64,000 nt of DNA, from positions 547,001-611,000 of the forward strand of contig NW_026731888.1 of assembly GCF_028476545.1 (NCBI RefSeq). The letters are read 5' to 3'. The stretch comes from Physella acuta. Its lineage: Eukaryota > Mollusca > Gastropoda > Physidae. The notes beneath the pieces are model-generated. The model was not told where the DNA came from, did no database searches, and saw only the letters and a program-made list of their open reading frames with translations. A program made the translations under genes and the position numbers. Positions 50,401 through 61,155 of the stretch are shown in pieces (positions within the stretch are counted from its first letter, which is position 1; each line of letters starts with the position of its first letter).

Positions 50401-53400
50401 ATATAGATTACTCAATAAATTTTCAAATACCTACAAAACTTTGATGAGAGTAGTAATTAAATTGCCATCAAATTAAAAATGAATACATGAGGCTACACAC
50501 CTTATGAAAGGGATTTAAGACTTTTTTTTGGGATGAGCTACAAGGGGGAATAGGGGAGGCAATTTATATTTCTTAAAATAAAAAAACTTTAATTTTTTAT
50601 AGGAACAGCAATTTCAGAGTGGAACAGGATGGGGAGGTGATATCATATAAAGGGTGTTTGTGATGTGTGATGGCCGGGTAGGGTAGGGATGACCCCCATA
50701 AAAAGTAATGACACAAGTATTGCTCTAGTTTCATATGACATAAAAATTGCAACAATCAATTATATATATGCCAACTTCCTATTATTTAGATGGTCAATGA
50801 AGTATTCAGCTTCTTAGAAGCTATGGGAGAGAACTTACCCTGCCATACCAGGATCTGGTGGTCTCATGAAATTAGCATTGTTGTTGTTGTTCATTTTCTT
50901 AGCTGCTGCCATTATCTTAGCCGGACTGTCTGCACCTCTTGGGAGTGAAGGTGTCTTGTCAGTGGGTCGCCTGGATGCTTGCCTTTGCATGAGGTTCTCC
51001 TGGATATCTTTACTTGACTGGCGTTTGACTGGGGAGGAAGGAAAAATATATTTCTTTGTCGCTTGACCTACTTTTTTATCGTCGTCATAGTAATGATGGT
51101 TGTCAAAAACAACGATACCGGGGTTTCATTTTTTAACAATGCTTCATGGTCATTTCAACAACACATATTTGTAATCATATTTGTGTCTTATACAATGAGA
51201 CCGATCTAGTTTTAACAATGGACAATTAGTGTTTTATGTAAACTTGCTTTTTGTACATTATTTGGCCTAAAAGCTGAGAATATTTTTAGCAGATCATAAT
51301 GTGTGAAAAAAATTAATTACTGTACTTGATACTTTTGTGTCAACACTTATACTTATTGTGTCATACACAAAGTTATATATTATGTCTTACTAAACTAATT
51401 TCATTAATTTAAAAAATGTATCAGGGTAAAAACAAAATTCCTTAAAAATATAACCTGATTGAGACAACAGCCAACTAAGCCCACCCACTTCGCCCGCCAA
51501 GTTTTAGATGAGAAGAAATCTAGCAGACGACACATTCCTGCTGCATGGACAATTGCATCACAACATTCCTTAAAAACTAACCCACCGTATCAATCATAGT
51601 ATCATAGTCATTTAAAAACAAATGCGTTTTTTTGAAAAACAATAATGAAGTTTAAAATCTTAGGTGACATCCTATGTGAGGATCTTCTTCTTTATTCTTA
51701 ATTTTTAGTGTTGGAAGGGATCGAGCCTTATCTGCCAGTGGGTTTGAACTCCAGAATTTTCTTTCGTATTTCAACAACCATGAGTTAGCAGACTTGACCA
51801 TACCTCCAACACAATTAAATACATCTAACTGGTTATGCGCCATTGAGGACTCTGATTACAGCCTGCCTTTCTTTTTGGATTTGCTTCCATAGCCTTTGTC
51901 CAACCAAGAACAAACTACAAGGCAGCAGTTGTTTGATTTTGGAGTTGTCACCTAGAAGAGTGGCTGTCCCCAGCTAAGAAGCCTCATCTGCCCGAGAGTT
52001 TGAACTCATGACTTTTTAGCAACTAGACCACGGCAAATTAATATAAAACCTCCTGTTCAATTTTAAAACAAATGTACTGGTAGTTTATTTAAAATAAAAA
52101 GATCTTTGAACTTAAAAATTATAAAATAAAAACAAAAAATCTGCGTACAAGATTTATCACCTGCTTTACGTGAAGGCGGTTGACTTGTTGGAGGGGGTGG
52201 AGCATTGCCTTGTGGTATAGCAGGTGGAGGACCAGTGGGTGGAGCACCTGGAGCAGGTCGACCTGGTGCAGGACGACCAGGAGCTGATCTACCAGACACA
52301 ACTCCAACAGGGGCAGGGGGGCCTGGTGCTCGACGCGGGGCACTGGAACCATTGCTCTTGACTACAGGTTTTCTACCAGGTCCTACAAAAAGAAAAAAAA
52401 ATGCATCAGTTCTATGGCAAAGTTCTAACTAGTCTCGTCAACATAAAATTCATTAGAAACTTATTTTAAAGCTAAAGCTAAAAGAACAACCAATCAATTA
52501 TAACTAGATATTGTTTTTATTTTATTGCTTATGTTGTGTTTGTTTTATATATATATAGCAAATATATTTTTATAACAGATTTTATGCTCTCTGAATTGTT
52601 AACAATAGATTTAATTTACCAAAAACTAAAGTAAGAAAAGAAATTAGATGTAGGTTAAGAAGTGGGACACACAATGAACTGAAGCGGCTGACATATTTAA
52701 TAACTCACTTGAGTTCTTTGGAAGGCCTGGTCCGATGGTGACTGTCAGAACTTTGGATGAGGGTTTGAGCTGTGCAATATCACCTGCACCACGAAGAAAT
52801 TTCACCTGCCTGGATCCACCTCCACCCCAACCTTCTTTCTTAACTTGGAAATCTAACCTAATATTGACACGTTTGAAGTATTGTGAAATTTATTAGATAA
52901 CTTTTATTTTAATTAGAACTTAACAAACTGCTCTGAACTTCTATCAAGAAAATTATTCAAAATTCAATATATTTTAATCAAACAACTATAATAATGCACT
53001 GTTTATATTTATAAATTATATTAAAAGGAGGAAATCATTCTTACGTGTCTTGAAACTGTATGCTAATTTCTCTGTTTGTTCTTTCTTTGTATTTCTTTGC
53101 CAGAACAGTGAGAAATTCAGTCTTGAAAACATTCTCTAAAAAGCTTCCATATTCATTGTTGACATTTAGAACAAAAAAGTCATCCTGCATTGTGCTGTAG
53201 ATTAATATTAATATCAGCATATTATTTTTGTGTATCTCATCATGATAATTACACAAGATCAAAACTTGTACAAAGTTTGATTACCTCATTACAATCCCTG
53301 AGATCTGGTCTAGAGGTATGTTCCGTTTCACAACCAATTGTTTCTTTCCCTTATCTGGTCCTTTTTTTATCTAAATAAATTCAAAAGAGAAAAAAATTAA

Positions 53401-56400
53401 TCATTCTTTTAATTCACTCACTTTAACCACATGTCAAATAATAAATCTAAACACAGGAAATAAAAGAACTTTTGTTATAGCAAATTTGAATTTACCCTTC
53501 TCCATAAGATTTCATTAACTAATTTTCTGGTAACAAGATTTTAAAAAGTGGATGTACTTACAGTCTCAAGACCCACTAGCAGAAGACTTTTAGCAGTCAG
53601 CAGCATATCTCTTTTAACGAACTGAAAAATGTCAAAGTAATGAACACATTTTAGAGTTAATTGCTCTTTGCTTATTCTAGAATTTAAGGGATTTAAATTA
53701 GAGGATTTGTTAATAGTCTTACTTTGAAACGGCGATCAAATTTCTTCACAGAATCAGCAAACTCTATCCTCTCTCTTTTCCCTGCCAAAGCTCTTAATTC
53801 AGGGTTATCATCTAAGCCAAGATAGTCCCCAACAAAATTACGATTAAGGCTATGACGTCTACGCTCTTTCTTGTTGAAGAGGATATCGGATGCTGTAAGT
53901 AATTTATAAATGTAAGATCAAATTAACAAAACTTAAAAATTAAAGTCAAAATGAACACATAACATGTATGTTAAATATTAACAATCAAATAGTTTTGCTC
54001 ATGTTTCAATTGGAACTTGGTGGAACTTAAGTTCATTTTTTTTTTGCGGGCATCATAAATAGATGACCTCTAAGAAGAGTTAGATCTAGGTGCTCGGTTA
54101 GGATGGGCAAGTTGTTTATTTGCATGCTGACAAGTTGGTAAAGGCCATGGTAAACTAGGCTTACCTTCCTCTCTTAGCTTGAAATATTTCTGTTGAGCGT
54201 GATGTTTTCTCCACACTTTTTGGATAACTCTAGCAAAGCCATCAAATTTTCTTTCTCTCATTTCTTCTAGCAAGAACAGCTACAGAAGAAGTAAAATGTG
54301 TGACAGTTAAAATTTTGAAAAAGTGAATAAAATAAAATTTAATTTAGTTGGAAGCAAGTTTACAAATTTAATAATTACCCTATGTATTTCCATCAAATAC
54401 CAAAGAATACTTACAGATTCTGGATTCTTGATAAAAACTTTTGTCTTCCCAAGCTGGTACTGGTCTGTGTCCATGTTAACCGTCTTAAGTAAATGCAGGA
54501 CACCTTGTTTTGCTTCTCCTCTCCAGTTAGGGTAAGTCTCTGGTGTAAGGATGGCATACCTGTAATCAAAATACATAAAACCAAAACAATTAGTAACCAA
54601 TATCTAGCTAAAATGTATTAGCTACTACTAAAAATATGTGAGATCATGTATAAAGTGTTGCTTTCTATGAGGCTTTGAGTATCACACACGTGACCAGATC
54701 ATTAAAAAAAAGGAAATATTTTGGGTTGGACAAGTTAATTATACAGAGTGCAGTTCTGATTTACTTTCAATTTTATAATTACTAACATTTTTTCCCCAAC
54801 GTCTGAAAAGTTTTTTAATTAACTTAATGAAGTTATAGTAATTAATTTAGATAGTTTTTATTTTGACTCAGAGCAAGTTAACAGAGTAAACTTATTTAAA
54901 CTAGTAACTGTATCCCTGTGCTGTAACAGACTCTCTCCTCCATACTGATATAAGCCTCCCTGCCCATCAAATGAACCAAGTCGAGTGTGAACAACCAGAA
55001 CAGTCCTAAGCAGGTCTATACTTTTTAAGATGGACATGGTATTCAGATTATTTTACTTCAGAAAAGTTTTTCACAGTAAATAGCCTAAATTGTAACAGTG
55101 AGTTAGCTTGGACTAGCAATGGTCATTTTTTGCAAAAAATTAGAGCAGTAAAGTGAGTAGCTAACACTTGCACTCTAAAAATTGGAAGCTCAATTACTAT
55201 ATGTAATTGAAAAATATCTGGAAAATTTCAGATTAAACATTCAAATATGATGGGGAAAAATGGGAAATCTAAAGAAATTCAGAAAATAATCTCTCCCACC
55301 TTACTGGTATTTGTTTAAATAAGAAAAGTTGTGATTGATTGGCATGCAAAATTACCTCTAGATTGGGTAAAATTTACTTCTACGTTTCTGTTTTAATTTA
55401 AAAATACTGTGTTCTAGAGATCTAATTTACATTATTATTTGTTACTTTACAGTATATTATCCTACCTTTTGATAAACTTTGCAAATTCTCTTCGAAATGC
55501 AAAACCTGCTCTCCTCACTCTGATGTTTTCCTTGAGGCCAAGATACTCAACCTGATGTTTGACCCTTAAAAACAGAATTAATTGTATATTTAGCAATTCA
55601 TGCTACTATATTTTTAATTGCAGAGACGTGTTAAGCACAGAAAATCCTAGCCTACCTCTGGTCTTCCCAATCTTTTGCTCGTTTTGTCTCATTAGGTTTA
55701 ATGCATCGAATATAGTGAGGTGTGCATTTCATTAGAGTCTCGACAAGTTTATTGGCCTGAGTCTGGATGAAGAATTTTTTAAAATATTAGTATTTCTACT
55801 GAAGCTCAATGACTTATAATGTAACTGCATTTTTTACACTGCTACAGCATTAGTAGAAAAAAGTCTCACTGACCTTAATTTTCATGCTAGCTGTGGTTGG
55901 TCTGCTTTTTGCTGCAGTGTTGACTACTTCAGGGAACAAGCTAACGATAAATTGGCTAATAAAAGAGAAAAAAAAAGCAAATGATATATCATTAGAATTA
56001 TCTAAATAAACTAATGAACGGGTAAATAATATCTTTTAAAACTTCAAACCACACAAAAATTATGTCATTATGTCATATGTTATATCTAAACAACACGATA
56101 GAATTTTTACAAAAAAAATGCTAAAAATATTGACAAGTGGAAACATTAAAAATATCAACTCTGGATATATCCAGAAACAAATTCAGATCCCATCCTGCAG
56201 CCTCAATGTATGTAAAACAGGTAAGTTATTCATTAAGTTAAAGGCACTCACTTCCTACTTGATTGCATGAGAAGCACTAGGTCAGAGAACAATACATCCC
56301 TGTTTCTCTCACAGAAACCATCTGCATAGTACTCTACCTGTAATAAAATATTGTTCCTTAATGTTCTTCAACAGAGGTTCCAGACATATTACAAATATCC

Positions 56401-59400
56401 TATCATTCTGCACAAAACTAATGACCAAGTACAGCCATCAGTTAACAACTAAAGTGCACACAAAAAAAAAAGAAGCAGATCAAGGAAGACTCGGAGAAGT
56501 GATCTGGAGAATTACATCAGAAAGATGGGATACAACTGGGGAAAGGTATAAACTCACCTGCCCTGCATAGTGATGAATAATAAATCCTACACTACAGCCT
56601 TGGTAATGTTTATTTGTTGCAGATTGGCCTTGTAATTTCTGAAAGTTAAACAAGCAAAATAGTTTTAAAATAATAAATAATTTTTTTCAAACTGCTTGAA
56701 ATTCATTACATACAATCTCTTAACAGCTAGCAAAAGACTATAAAAGCCTCCCTCAATTAAATGCAGAGCCTGCTTTAACATGTGACTTAGTTCAGACTCA
56801 AATGATGACTACGCATGTAGGAGAGGGGCTACACATGTGGCGGAGGTCCTGACAAGCAGTTTTAGAGATACAAACAGGATCTGTTGAAAAGACCACGTAA
56901 TAAACAATCCTATCCTGGAGTGGGTAAAATTACCCAGCATGGGCACTTGACATTGACTATTCTGCCTTCATTGGCTGGAACATGTCCATAGGTTGAGTGA
57001 TGGAGAAATTCTGAAAGATGTATTGCACTAAAAATGTATATATTTTGAAGGGAAAAGGCGGTGTATAACTTGGATACAAATATGTAATTCAGTGACATTA
57101 AAGCATTAGCAATGTGAGAACCCACGACAGAAAAGTGGAGGTGCACCCCCCCCCACACCCTCTATTTAAAAAAAGAGAGGAAAAGATCTGCCTGCATGTG
57201 AAATACCCAAAGACTGACACCCTCAACAAGTTACATCAAATGTGATAGTCTTACAAGACTAGGGAGTCAATGAGATAAATGTATTTTTTTTTTATTTGAG
57301 AGACTTCATGCACACTAAAATACAAGGTGTCAGCTATTATAGTATCAAACTGATGCTGACATAATGACAAACGTCAGGAAACGTGACAAGATGCTTTGAC
57401 AACCCTTTGCTGTGAATATTTTGCCCATATTTTCCCAAACATCCTTTTTTTTTAACAAACTTTTAAGTAGTGCACAAGACAAAAATATCTCAGTGGGTCA
57501 GTCAACAAATATTGCAATTCAATTTCGACCCACTTTTAATGTATTTATTTCCATATAAATTCTATTTACAACACAAGAAAATCACATTTTTAGTATAATT
57601 AGACATTAAATTAGTCACTACAATTAATGTGAAGATTACTATATTCAATAACAAAAGTATAAATAATAGAAATTCACAGATATTTTCACACTGCCATTGA
57701 TAAAAGGCAGATAAATGTTCTTCAGTTCTAACTTTTCTGACAGTGTTAAAAGCGGAGGTGGAAGGGAAGAAAGGCTGTATTTTAAACAGGTGTCTTTTAA
57801 ACTAAAGTTTAGCCATTTTTATTTCCTCCATTTTTTTTTTTTAAATTGATACGAAAATTGAACAATGCCTTGTATTGATTGATTTTTTGTACAAAAACAG
57901 AACTATATACAAAGGGAAAATACTCAGGTAATATTTTCAGTGTTCAAAATCCCAGCTTTGTTATTTCCCCTTAATAAAATCAATAAATATATTGTACCGT
58001 TTGTAGTAACAAGCTTTTCTATATCCAATAAAAGGAGAAAAATGATTATCTTAAAATAGAATAATGCAACTCTATTTTTAAAACTAAATAGAAGCAAGAA
58101 TCACTTTTTAACAGCTTGTTTTTATAAAGTTGATTTTTTTTCTAATCAAAAGTTTTCCTTATTTCTTTCTTTTTAAATTGAGTGCTATTATAACAAATTT
58201 TTGAAGGCTGAAGACCTCACTTCAAAATATCCATTATATCAGTCCTTGAACAGTGAGTTTGCTATATATTATATACTTTACTTATCAGCATTGTATTTAA
58301 GCAAACTGATTAAAACAACAAGATATTGTCTTTATCTGATCACTTATGCTAAAAATAAAACATGATAAAATCACAAGAAAATATCACCTCTAGCAACTTT
58401 TCATCAGCACCCTCAGAGACAGCATGCATGGTGGCACAAACATCATCCAGGACACACATGATGCCTGGTGGGGACTTGGATTCAATAAGATCACAGACTA
58501 TTTTGTTGTTGAAGTAATCAATAGCTGTCCACTTGATGCCTTCTGTAACATACTCCTCCTGTTCAGCCTTCAGGGTCAGCTCAATAAAGATCTGCTGAAG
58601 CTTTTCATTCACATAGTTGATACAAAACTGTTCAAAACCATTGCGGCCAAAAATTTCAAAGCCATAGATGTCTAGGATGCCAATGTTCACAACTTCAATG
58701 TCCTTCCGCATGGCTTTGTTTATAGACTGCAATGTAAAAATTATGTAACTATTATTATTTGGCTATTTTCAGCTCAAAATTACAATCATAGTGTTACTAA
58801 AGGAAGTGACATCATTAATTTTAGAAACAAAACCTACATTTAAAAATGTTTCAGACCTACTGATAAATTATATTTAACAAAAAATATACATTCAATAAAC
58901 TTTCAATTAAAGGAAAATTTTCCTTTCTTCATCAACTAATAATTAAGTACACAGCAAGAGATATTACTTCAACCAGGAAATCAAAGACTCTTGAGTAGAT
59001 GGCCTTTGCAAGTGCATCCCTTGTGAACTCGGCCTGCTGGACATTTAGCTTCATCTCTATACTCTCTGTCTGGCCACCCCATTTGCTGTCCATGATTCTG
59101 CCAATCAGTTTATTTCTCAACAGTTCTTTATCCACTCCCAACAAAAAAGCTGGAAATTCAAGAACTGAAAAAGGGATTGTATACAAATTAAACTTAGAAT
59201 TTTGTGTCCTGAATTTTAAATTAATTTGCATTTTTAAAATACTCCTTTGTAATTTGTAATTAAAAAAATAATCAATGTACCTAATCTTGTTCATGTTCAG
59301 CATTAAATATTGATTAATGATGGTTTCAGCAAAATTAACATAGTAAACAGTTAAATAATACCATTTTGTCTTCAGTTATTTATTGATTATTCTATTTATT

Positions 59401-60703
59401 TATTACAGAGAAACTGCTCAATTGTTGTTTTTTTTTAAATTTGTGTTCCAAATAGGAAAAACTTAAAACTTGAGCAGGGAGGATAAGGTATGATGTCATG
59501 TTACAAGGAGAGATAAGAAAATTGGGGGGAAAGTGTGACATCATTTATGGACAACTACCTCCCATCAATATTTATTTAAGTTGTGTCTTGATTTTACACA
59601 AACTTATTGTGTCTAATCTTTAAGCAATGAACTTGTAAAATTTCAGCTATTGATTTTGAACTAGTTTAAGAAAGTTCTATTACAGTACATTAGTTATGTG
59701 GTGCTAATATTATATATTTTTATAAAGTTAAATTTAATGGAGACTTTTTAACAGAAAATAACAACAGAATGCAATTTTCAGCTTCTATTAACTCACAATC
59801 AGCACTGGCTATTTCTGCATAGTTTCCTGACTCTTTAAAAGTTATGTTCCCCAAGTGAAGTATGCCAGCAACAATGGATAAAATATCATTCTGTGTGTCT
59901 GGGTGGATTCCAATTACCTGCATGGCTTGCTGAAAGAAAATATAAAATTAATATTAAAGAGCAATGAATATATTTCATATTATAAATACAGGTTAGATAT
60001 TTAAATAAAATATAATAGTGAATGCTGTACAGCTTGGTTAATGACAAGACTGTTGATGATTAGCAACATACTTCTAAAGAATCTCATATCAGAGAATATC
60101 AAAAATTCATTAGATATCATTGAACACTTCTGTCAAATTTTGAAACTAATAAAAAACTAAAGCCAACATGTTATAAGCCAACCATGCCTTTTTTAACATT
60201 TATGTACATTAAAATTTGTAATATTTTGTAATGTATTTCCTGTTTCAATTTTTTTTTAACTTTTAGTATTAAAATTGCTTAAGATTAGCAGACTCATAAG
60301 ATATCAAACAAGGAGTACATTAGTTATAAAAATAAACTAAATAAAAATATTATTTTGAAATCATATGTATTGTAACAATTATGAGTCTTTTCACTTTACT
60401 AACTTTACAGGACTACATGTCATTAGCTGACAGCCATTTTGTTAATGATAAATAATTTTTCTCCATTGTGTTTACCGCTATATTACCTTAGTAAGTGCCA
60501 AAAGAATGTCCTAATTTAACTCAGTAAAAGTGGGTAAAAAAATGTGTTGCAAACTCATTTAACTAAATATTGTTTTAAAAAAGCCAATGAATTCTTTACC
60601 AAGGTATCTTGAAATTCTTTGTTATCATCAATTCCATCAACATTGTAGGTCCCACTCTGGAGAAGATAATTGTAGTAGTTTGGTTCTGTAATGCCAAAAT
60701 TTT
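44364..60703 (-). CDS. MYO1E: Long-tailed class I myosin (Myo1e/Myo1f type), 3' part: 20 coding exons, N-terminal exons outside the window
   Basis: Twenty minus-strand exons join in frame to 919 residues and a TAA. Motor, residues 1 to about 450: upper-50K part, switch II/relay ([20 protein letters not shown]), [10 protein letters not shown] and the converter. Then a single IQ motif ([20 protein letters not shown]), the basic lipid-binding TH1, a Pro/Gly-rich TH2 and a C-terminal SH3 ([20 protein letters not shown] ... [19 protein letters not shown]). The order motor-IQ-TH1-TH2-SH3 defines long-tailed Myo1e/Myo1f. Known role: actin-based motor at membranes, in endocytosis and adhesion, with SH3 ligands of the dynamin/synaptojanin kind. 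About 250 N-terminal residues, including the P-loop and switch I, should lie beyond 64,000. The SH3 exon carries a 15-copy tandem repeat of its 3' end and donor (separate entry). I cannot tell Myo1e from Myo1f; invertebrates may have a single co-orthologue. Confidence 0.95.
44441..45083 (-). other. Last myosin intron, 5' part outside the array
   Basis: AT-rich intron between the array and the last exon. Nothing else recognised. Confidence 0.6.
45084..46330 (-). repeat. 83-bp tandem array (15 copies) of the myosin SH3 exon end plus its splice donor
   Basis: Fourteen exact 83-bp units begin every 83 bases from 45,169 to 46,330. A fifteenth 85-bp unit occupies 45,084-45,168, next to the intron. 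On the transcript strand each unit is 76 nt of exon ([20 protein letters not shown] ...) followed by 7 nt of intron starting GTATAG; the intron-proximal copy reads GTATATAG and is probably the ancestral junction. By eye the 83-bp units differ at only one base (T at 45,299). The unit is not a multiple of 3. No acceptor-like sequence lies inside it, so the units should not behave as separate exons. Confidence 0.95.
46255..46424 (-). CDS. MYO1E: Myosin I exon s, Pro-rich linker and first half of SH3 (5'-most donor)
   Basis: Acceptor TTTCACAG at 46,426-46,425. Encodes [20 protein letters not shown] then the SH3 start [20 protein letters not shown] and DIIDIISE. With the donor at 46,254-46,253 (AGAAG before GTATAG) the exon is 170 nt and joins the last exon exactly in frame (GAT at the junction). 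Fourteen further copies of its last 76 nt plus 7 intron bases follow on the transcript, each with the same donor. Only this 5'-most donor gives an intact SH3. Which donor is used in vivo cannot be read from the sequence. Confidence 0.88.
48292..49065 (+). mobile_element. Interspersed repeat R1, copy 1 (unclassified, non-coding)
   Basis: Starts with the palindromic GAGTGATCTCCCC region and ends with a hairpin, TACTTTCTC ... GAGAAAGTA, around 49,032-49,065. Inside are diverged monomers of about 100 bp sharing TTCCGGT, GAAATTTCAT and GTACTCAAGTTAT, then a (CA)n/CAGACA tract. Copies 2 and 3 lie at 61,156 and 62,025. No open reading frame. Class unknown. Confidence 0.75.
50082..50407 (-). mobile_element. 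Helitron-like non-autonomous element (326 bp)
   Basis: On the minus strand the 5' end is TCTATATATATAATTCTC, a typical Helitron start. The 3' end has a near-palindrome at 50,112-50,094, 12 nt before the terminus GGCTCGT at 50,082. The related copy at 16,124 has the same hairpin at the same distance. The end is CTCGT and not the canonical CTRRT, so this would be a variant or Helentron-type terminus. No coding capacity. Confidence 0.55.
50839..51028 (-). CDS. MYO1E: Myosin I exon r, TH2
   Basis: Acceptor CCTCCCCAG, donor GCAGG before GTAAGT, phase 1 to 2, matching both neighbours. Encodes [20 protein letters not shown] through [20 protein letters not shown]. Weakly conserved, basic, with an Asn run. 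Confidence 0.86.
51700..51835 (-). mobile_element. Decayed tRNA-derived SINE B-like fragment
   Basis: Minus strand carries GGAGTTCAAACCC followed by CTGGCAGATAAGGCTCGATC, similar to the B-box and tail of the 51,940 copy but more diverged. Confidence 0.4.
51940..52035 (-). mobile_element. tRNA-derived SINE B fragment
   Basis: On the minus strand it reads GCCGTGGTCTAGTTGCTAA (A-box-like), then GAGTTCAAACTC (B-box-like), then GGGCAGATGAGGCTTCTTAG and GGGGACAGCC. The post-tRNA part matches the fragment at 32,045-32,140. Confidence 0.6.
52161..52382 (-). CDS. MYO1E: Myosin I exon q, TH2 Pro/Gly-rich tail
   Basis: Acceptor TTTTGTAG, donor AGCAG before GTGATA. Encodes a tail rich in Pro, Gly, Ala and Arg with repeats of the [20 protein letters not shown] kind, ending [13 protein letters not shown]. 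This is the ATP-insensitive actin-binding TH2. The plus strand also has a long spurious frame here. Confidence 0.9.
52383..52708 (-). other. Myosin intron, nothing recognised
   Basis: AT-rich with a short TATATATA at about 52,549. Confidence 0.6.
52709..52857 (-). CDS. MYO1E: Myosin I exon p, end of TH1
   Basis: Acceptor AATATTAG, donor TCAA before GTGAGT. Encodes [20 protein letters not shown] then [20 protein letters not shown]. Conserved GGSRQV and GPGLPKNS motifs. Confidence 0.95.
53045..53194 (-). CDS. MYO1E: Myosin I exon o, TH1
   Basis: Acceptor ATCTACAG, donor CAC before GTAAGA. Encodes (S)[19 protein letters not shown] then [20 protein letters not shown] and SIQFQD, a close match to [20 protein letters not shown] in human MYO1E. 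Confidence 0.95.
53285..53370 (-). CDS. MYO1E: Myosin I exon n, TH1
   Basis: Acceptor TTTAG, donor ATGAG before GTAATC. Encodes [20 protein letters not shown] then DQISGIVM, matching the KQGPDKG ... LKRKIEIERI region. Confidence 0.92.
53562..53621 (-). CDS. MYO1E: Myosin I exon m, TH1
   Basis: A 20-codon exon, acceptor TTTTTCAG, donor ACT before GTAAGT. Encodes [20 protein letters not shown], equivalent to human VKRDLLLTPKCLYLIG. Confidence 0.91.
53723..53892 (-). CDS. MYO1E: Myosin I exon l, start of TH1
   Basis: Acceptor CTTACAG, donor AAA before GTAAGA. Encodes [20 protein letters not shown] then [13 protein letters not shown] and [13 protein letters not shown]. The basic KKERRRHS patch and GDYLG block are TH1 landmarks. 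Confidence 0.94.
54165..54279 (-). CDS. MYO1E: Myosin I exon k, lever arm and IQ motif
   Basis: Acceptor TTCTGTAG, donor GAAG before GTAAGC. Encodes [20 protein letters not shown] then [18 protein letters not shown]. The IQ motif is the only one visible, as expected for Myo1e/f. Confidence 0.94.
54415..54559 (-). CDS. MYO1E: Myosin I exon j, converter
   Basis: Acceptor GATTACAG, donor TCT before GTAAGT, 48 codons. Encodes [20 protein letters not shown] through [16 protein letters not shown], the converter and start of the lever. Confidence 0.95.
54560..55465 (-). other. Myosin intron (0.9 kb), nothing recognised
   Basis: Unique AT-rich sequence without coding signal. Confidence 0.6.
55466..55564 (-). 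CDS. MYO1E: Myosin I exon i, motor
   Basis: Acceptor TTTTTAAG, donor AAAAG before GTAGGA. Encodes [20 protein letters not shown] then [12 protein letters not shown], the [14 protein letters not shown](F/Y) block. Confidence 0.95.
55656..55762 (-). CDS. MYO1E: Myosin I exon h, motor SH2/SH1 side
   Basis: Acceptor CATCCAG, donor AGAG before GTAGGC. Encodes [20 protein letters not shown] then [15 protein letters not shown], the [10 protein letters not shown] signature. Confidence 0.95.
55874..55955 (-). CDS. MYO1E: Myosin I exon g, motor loop 2 region
   Basis: Acceptor TATTAG, donor AAG before GTCAGT. Encodes (N)[19 protein letters not shown] then TTASMKIK, the SLFPE and RPTTA blocks before the actin-binding loop. 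Confidence 0.91.
56252..56337 (-). CDS. MYO1E: Myosin I exon f, motor
   Basis: Acceptor TTATTACAG, donor GGAA before GTGAGT. Encodes [20 protein letters not shown] then VLLMQSSR, the [10 protein letters not shown] block. Confidence 0.93.
56558..56638 (-). CDS. MYO1E: Myosin I exon e, motor
   Basis: Acceptor CTTTCAG, donor CAG before GTGAGT, 27 codons. Encodes [20 protein letters not shown] then IHHYAGQ, matching the [10 protein letters not shown] block. Confidence 0.93.
56639..58387 (-). other. Myosin intron (1.7 kb)
   Basis: AT-rich, with a C-run near 57,148. No repeat family recognised. Confidence 0.6.
58388..58726 (-). CDS. MYO1E: Myosin I exon d, switch II and relay helix
   Basis: Acceptor ATTGCAG, donor GAG before GTGATA, 113 codons. 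Encodes [20 protein letters not shown], then YGFEIF (switch II), [19 protein letters not shown] (relay helix) and [19 protein letters not shown]. Very highly conserved. Confidence 0.96.
58968..59164 (-). CDS. MYO1E: Myosin I exon c, motor with likely TEDS region
   Basis: Acceptor TTTTTCAG, donor GAA before GTAATA. Encodes [20 protein letters not shown] through [25 protein letters not shown] is the myosin landmark. The TEDS regulatory residue lies about 16 positions upstream, near TESIEMKLN, where a Ser would permit PAK-type phosphorylation; this assignment is inferred by counting. Confidence 0.95.
59165..59796 (-). other. Myosin intron, nothing recognised
   Basis: AT-rich. The minus-strand open frame that extends from exon c into this intron is read-through and not coding. 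Confidence 0.6.
59797..59929 (-). CDS. MYO1E: Myosin I exon b, motor
   Basis: Acceptor TTTCAG, donor GATT before GTGAGT, phase 0 to 1. Encodes [20 protein letters not shown] through [20 protein letters not shown], the conserved LHLGNI segment. Confidence 0.95.
59930..60599 (-). other. Myosin intron, nothing recognised
   Basis: AT-rich, no repeat or coding signal seen. Confidence 0.6.
60600..60703 (-). CDS. MYO1E: Myosin I exon a (first in window), motor upper 50K
   Basis: Acceptor CCACCAG, donor TTG before GTAAAG. Encodes [20 protein letters not shown] through NKEFQDTL, equivalent to the LGITSMDYYYYL region of human MYO1E. Starts with 2 nt of a split codon, so another exon must lie upstream. 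Confidence 0.92.
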
Positions 60704-61155
60704 CTGGTGGAAAAAAATTACAGTGATAAAAGAATTACAGTGATAGATGAGTGTTAATTTCAGCATTGTTAAATTCAGCATGAGCATAATCTAACTTCTA
60801 TGCGCTTATCAAATTTTTAAATAAACTTTTTAAAACTACGTTTACCATTGAAGTGTCTATTGCTTTTTTTCCATTTATTTTGGTAATTTGATTGATATGA
60901 ATAATTAAACATATTTTCTAACAAATTTCAGGCCTGTAAATTTTTTTATTCCAATGGCTCTATATGTCACAATAATGCAAGGGCTTAAGGGCTATTAGAT
61001 TTAGCCAGTGAAAGAGTCAGTAGAGTTATTACTATAGCTAAAACCCTATGTTACTGCTGCATTGTTACAACTGTTTTTTTTTGCCTAATGTGTGTGTAAG
61101 ATATAAATCACTTTGGCACTAGCATACTTATGGTAAAAATGTGTCATTTTTAATT

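Larger units (their letters stand above)
46425..50838 (-). other. Myosin intron before the SH3 exon (4.4 kb)
   Basis: AT-rich intron. Holds one copy of the 0.7-1.0 kb repeat family (48,292-49,065) and a Helitron-like element (50,082-50,407). The rest shows no coding potential or clear repeat. Confidence 0.7.
51029..52160 (-). other. Myosin intron with SINE fragments
   Basis: Holds two tRNA-like fragments on the minus strand (about 51,700-51,835 and 51,940-52,035). The remainder is AT-rich. Confidence 0.6.

Noticed and set aside
52205-52432. Gly/Ala-rich plus-strand frame
   Set aside because: Antisense shadow of the Pro/Gly-rich TH2 exon of the myosin.
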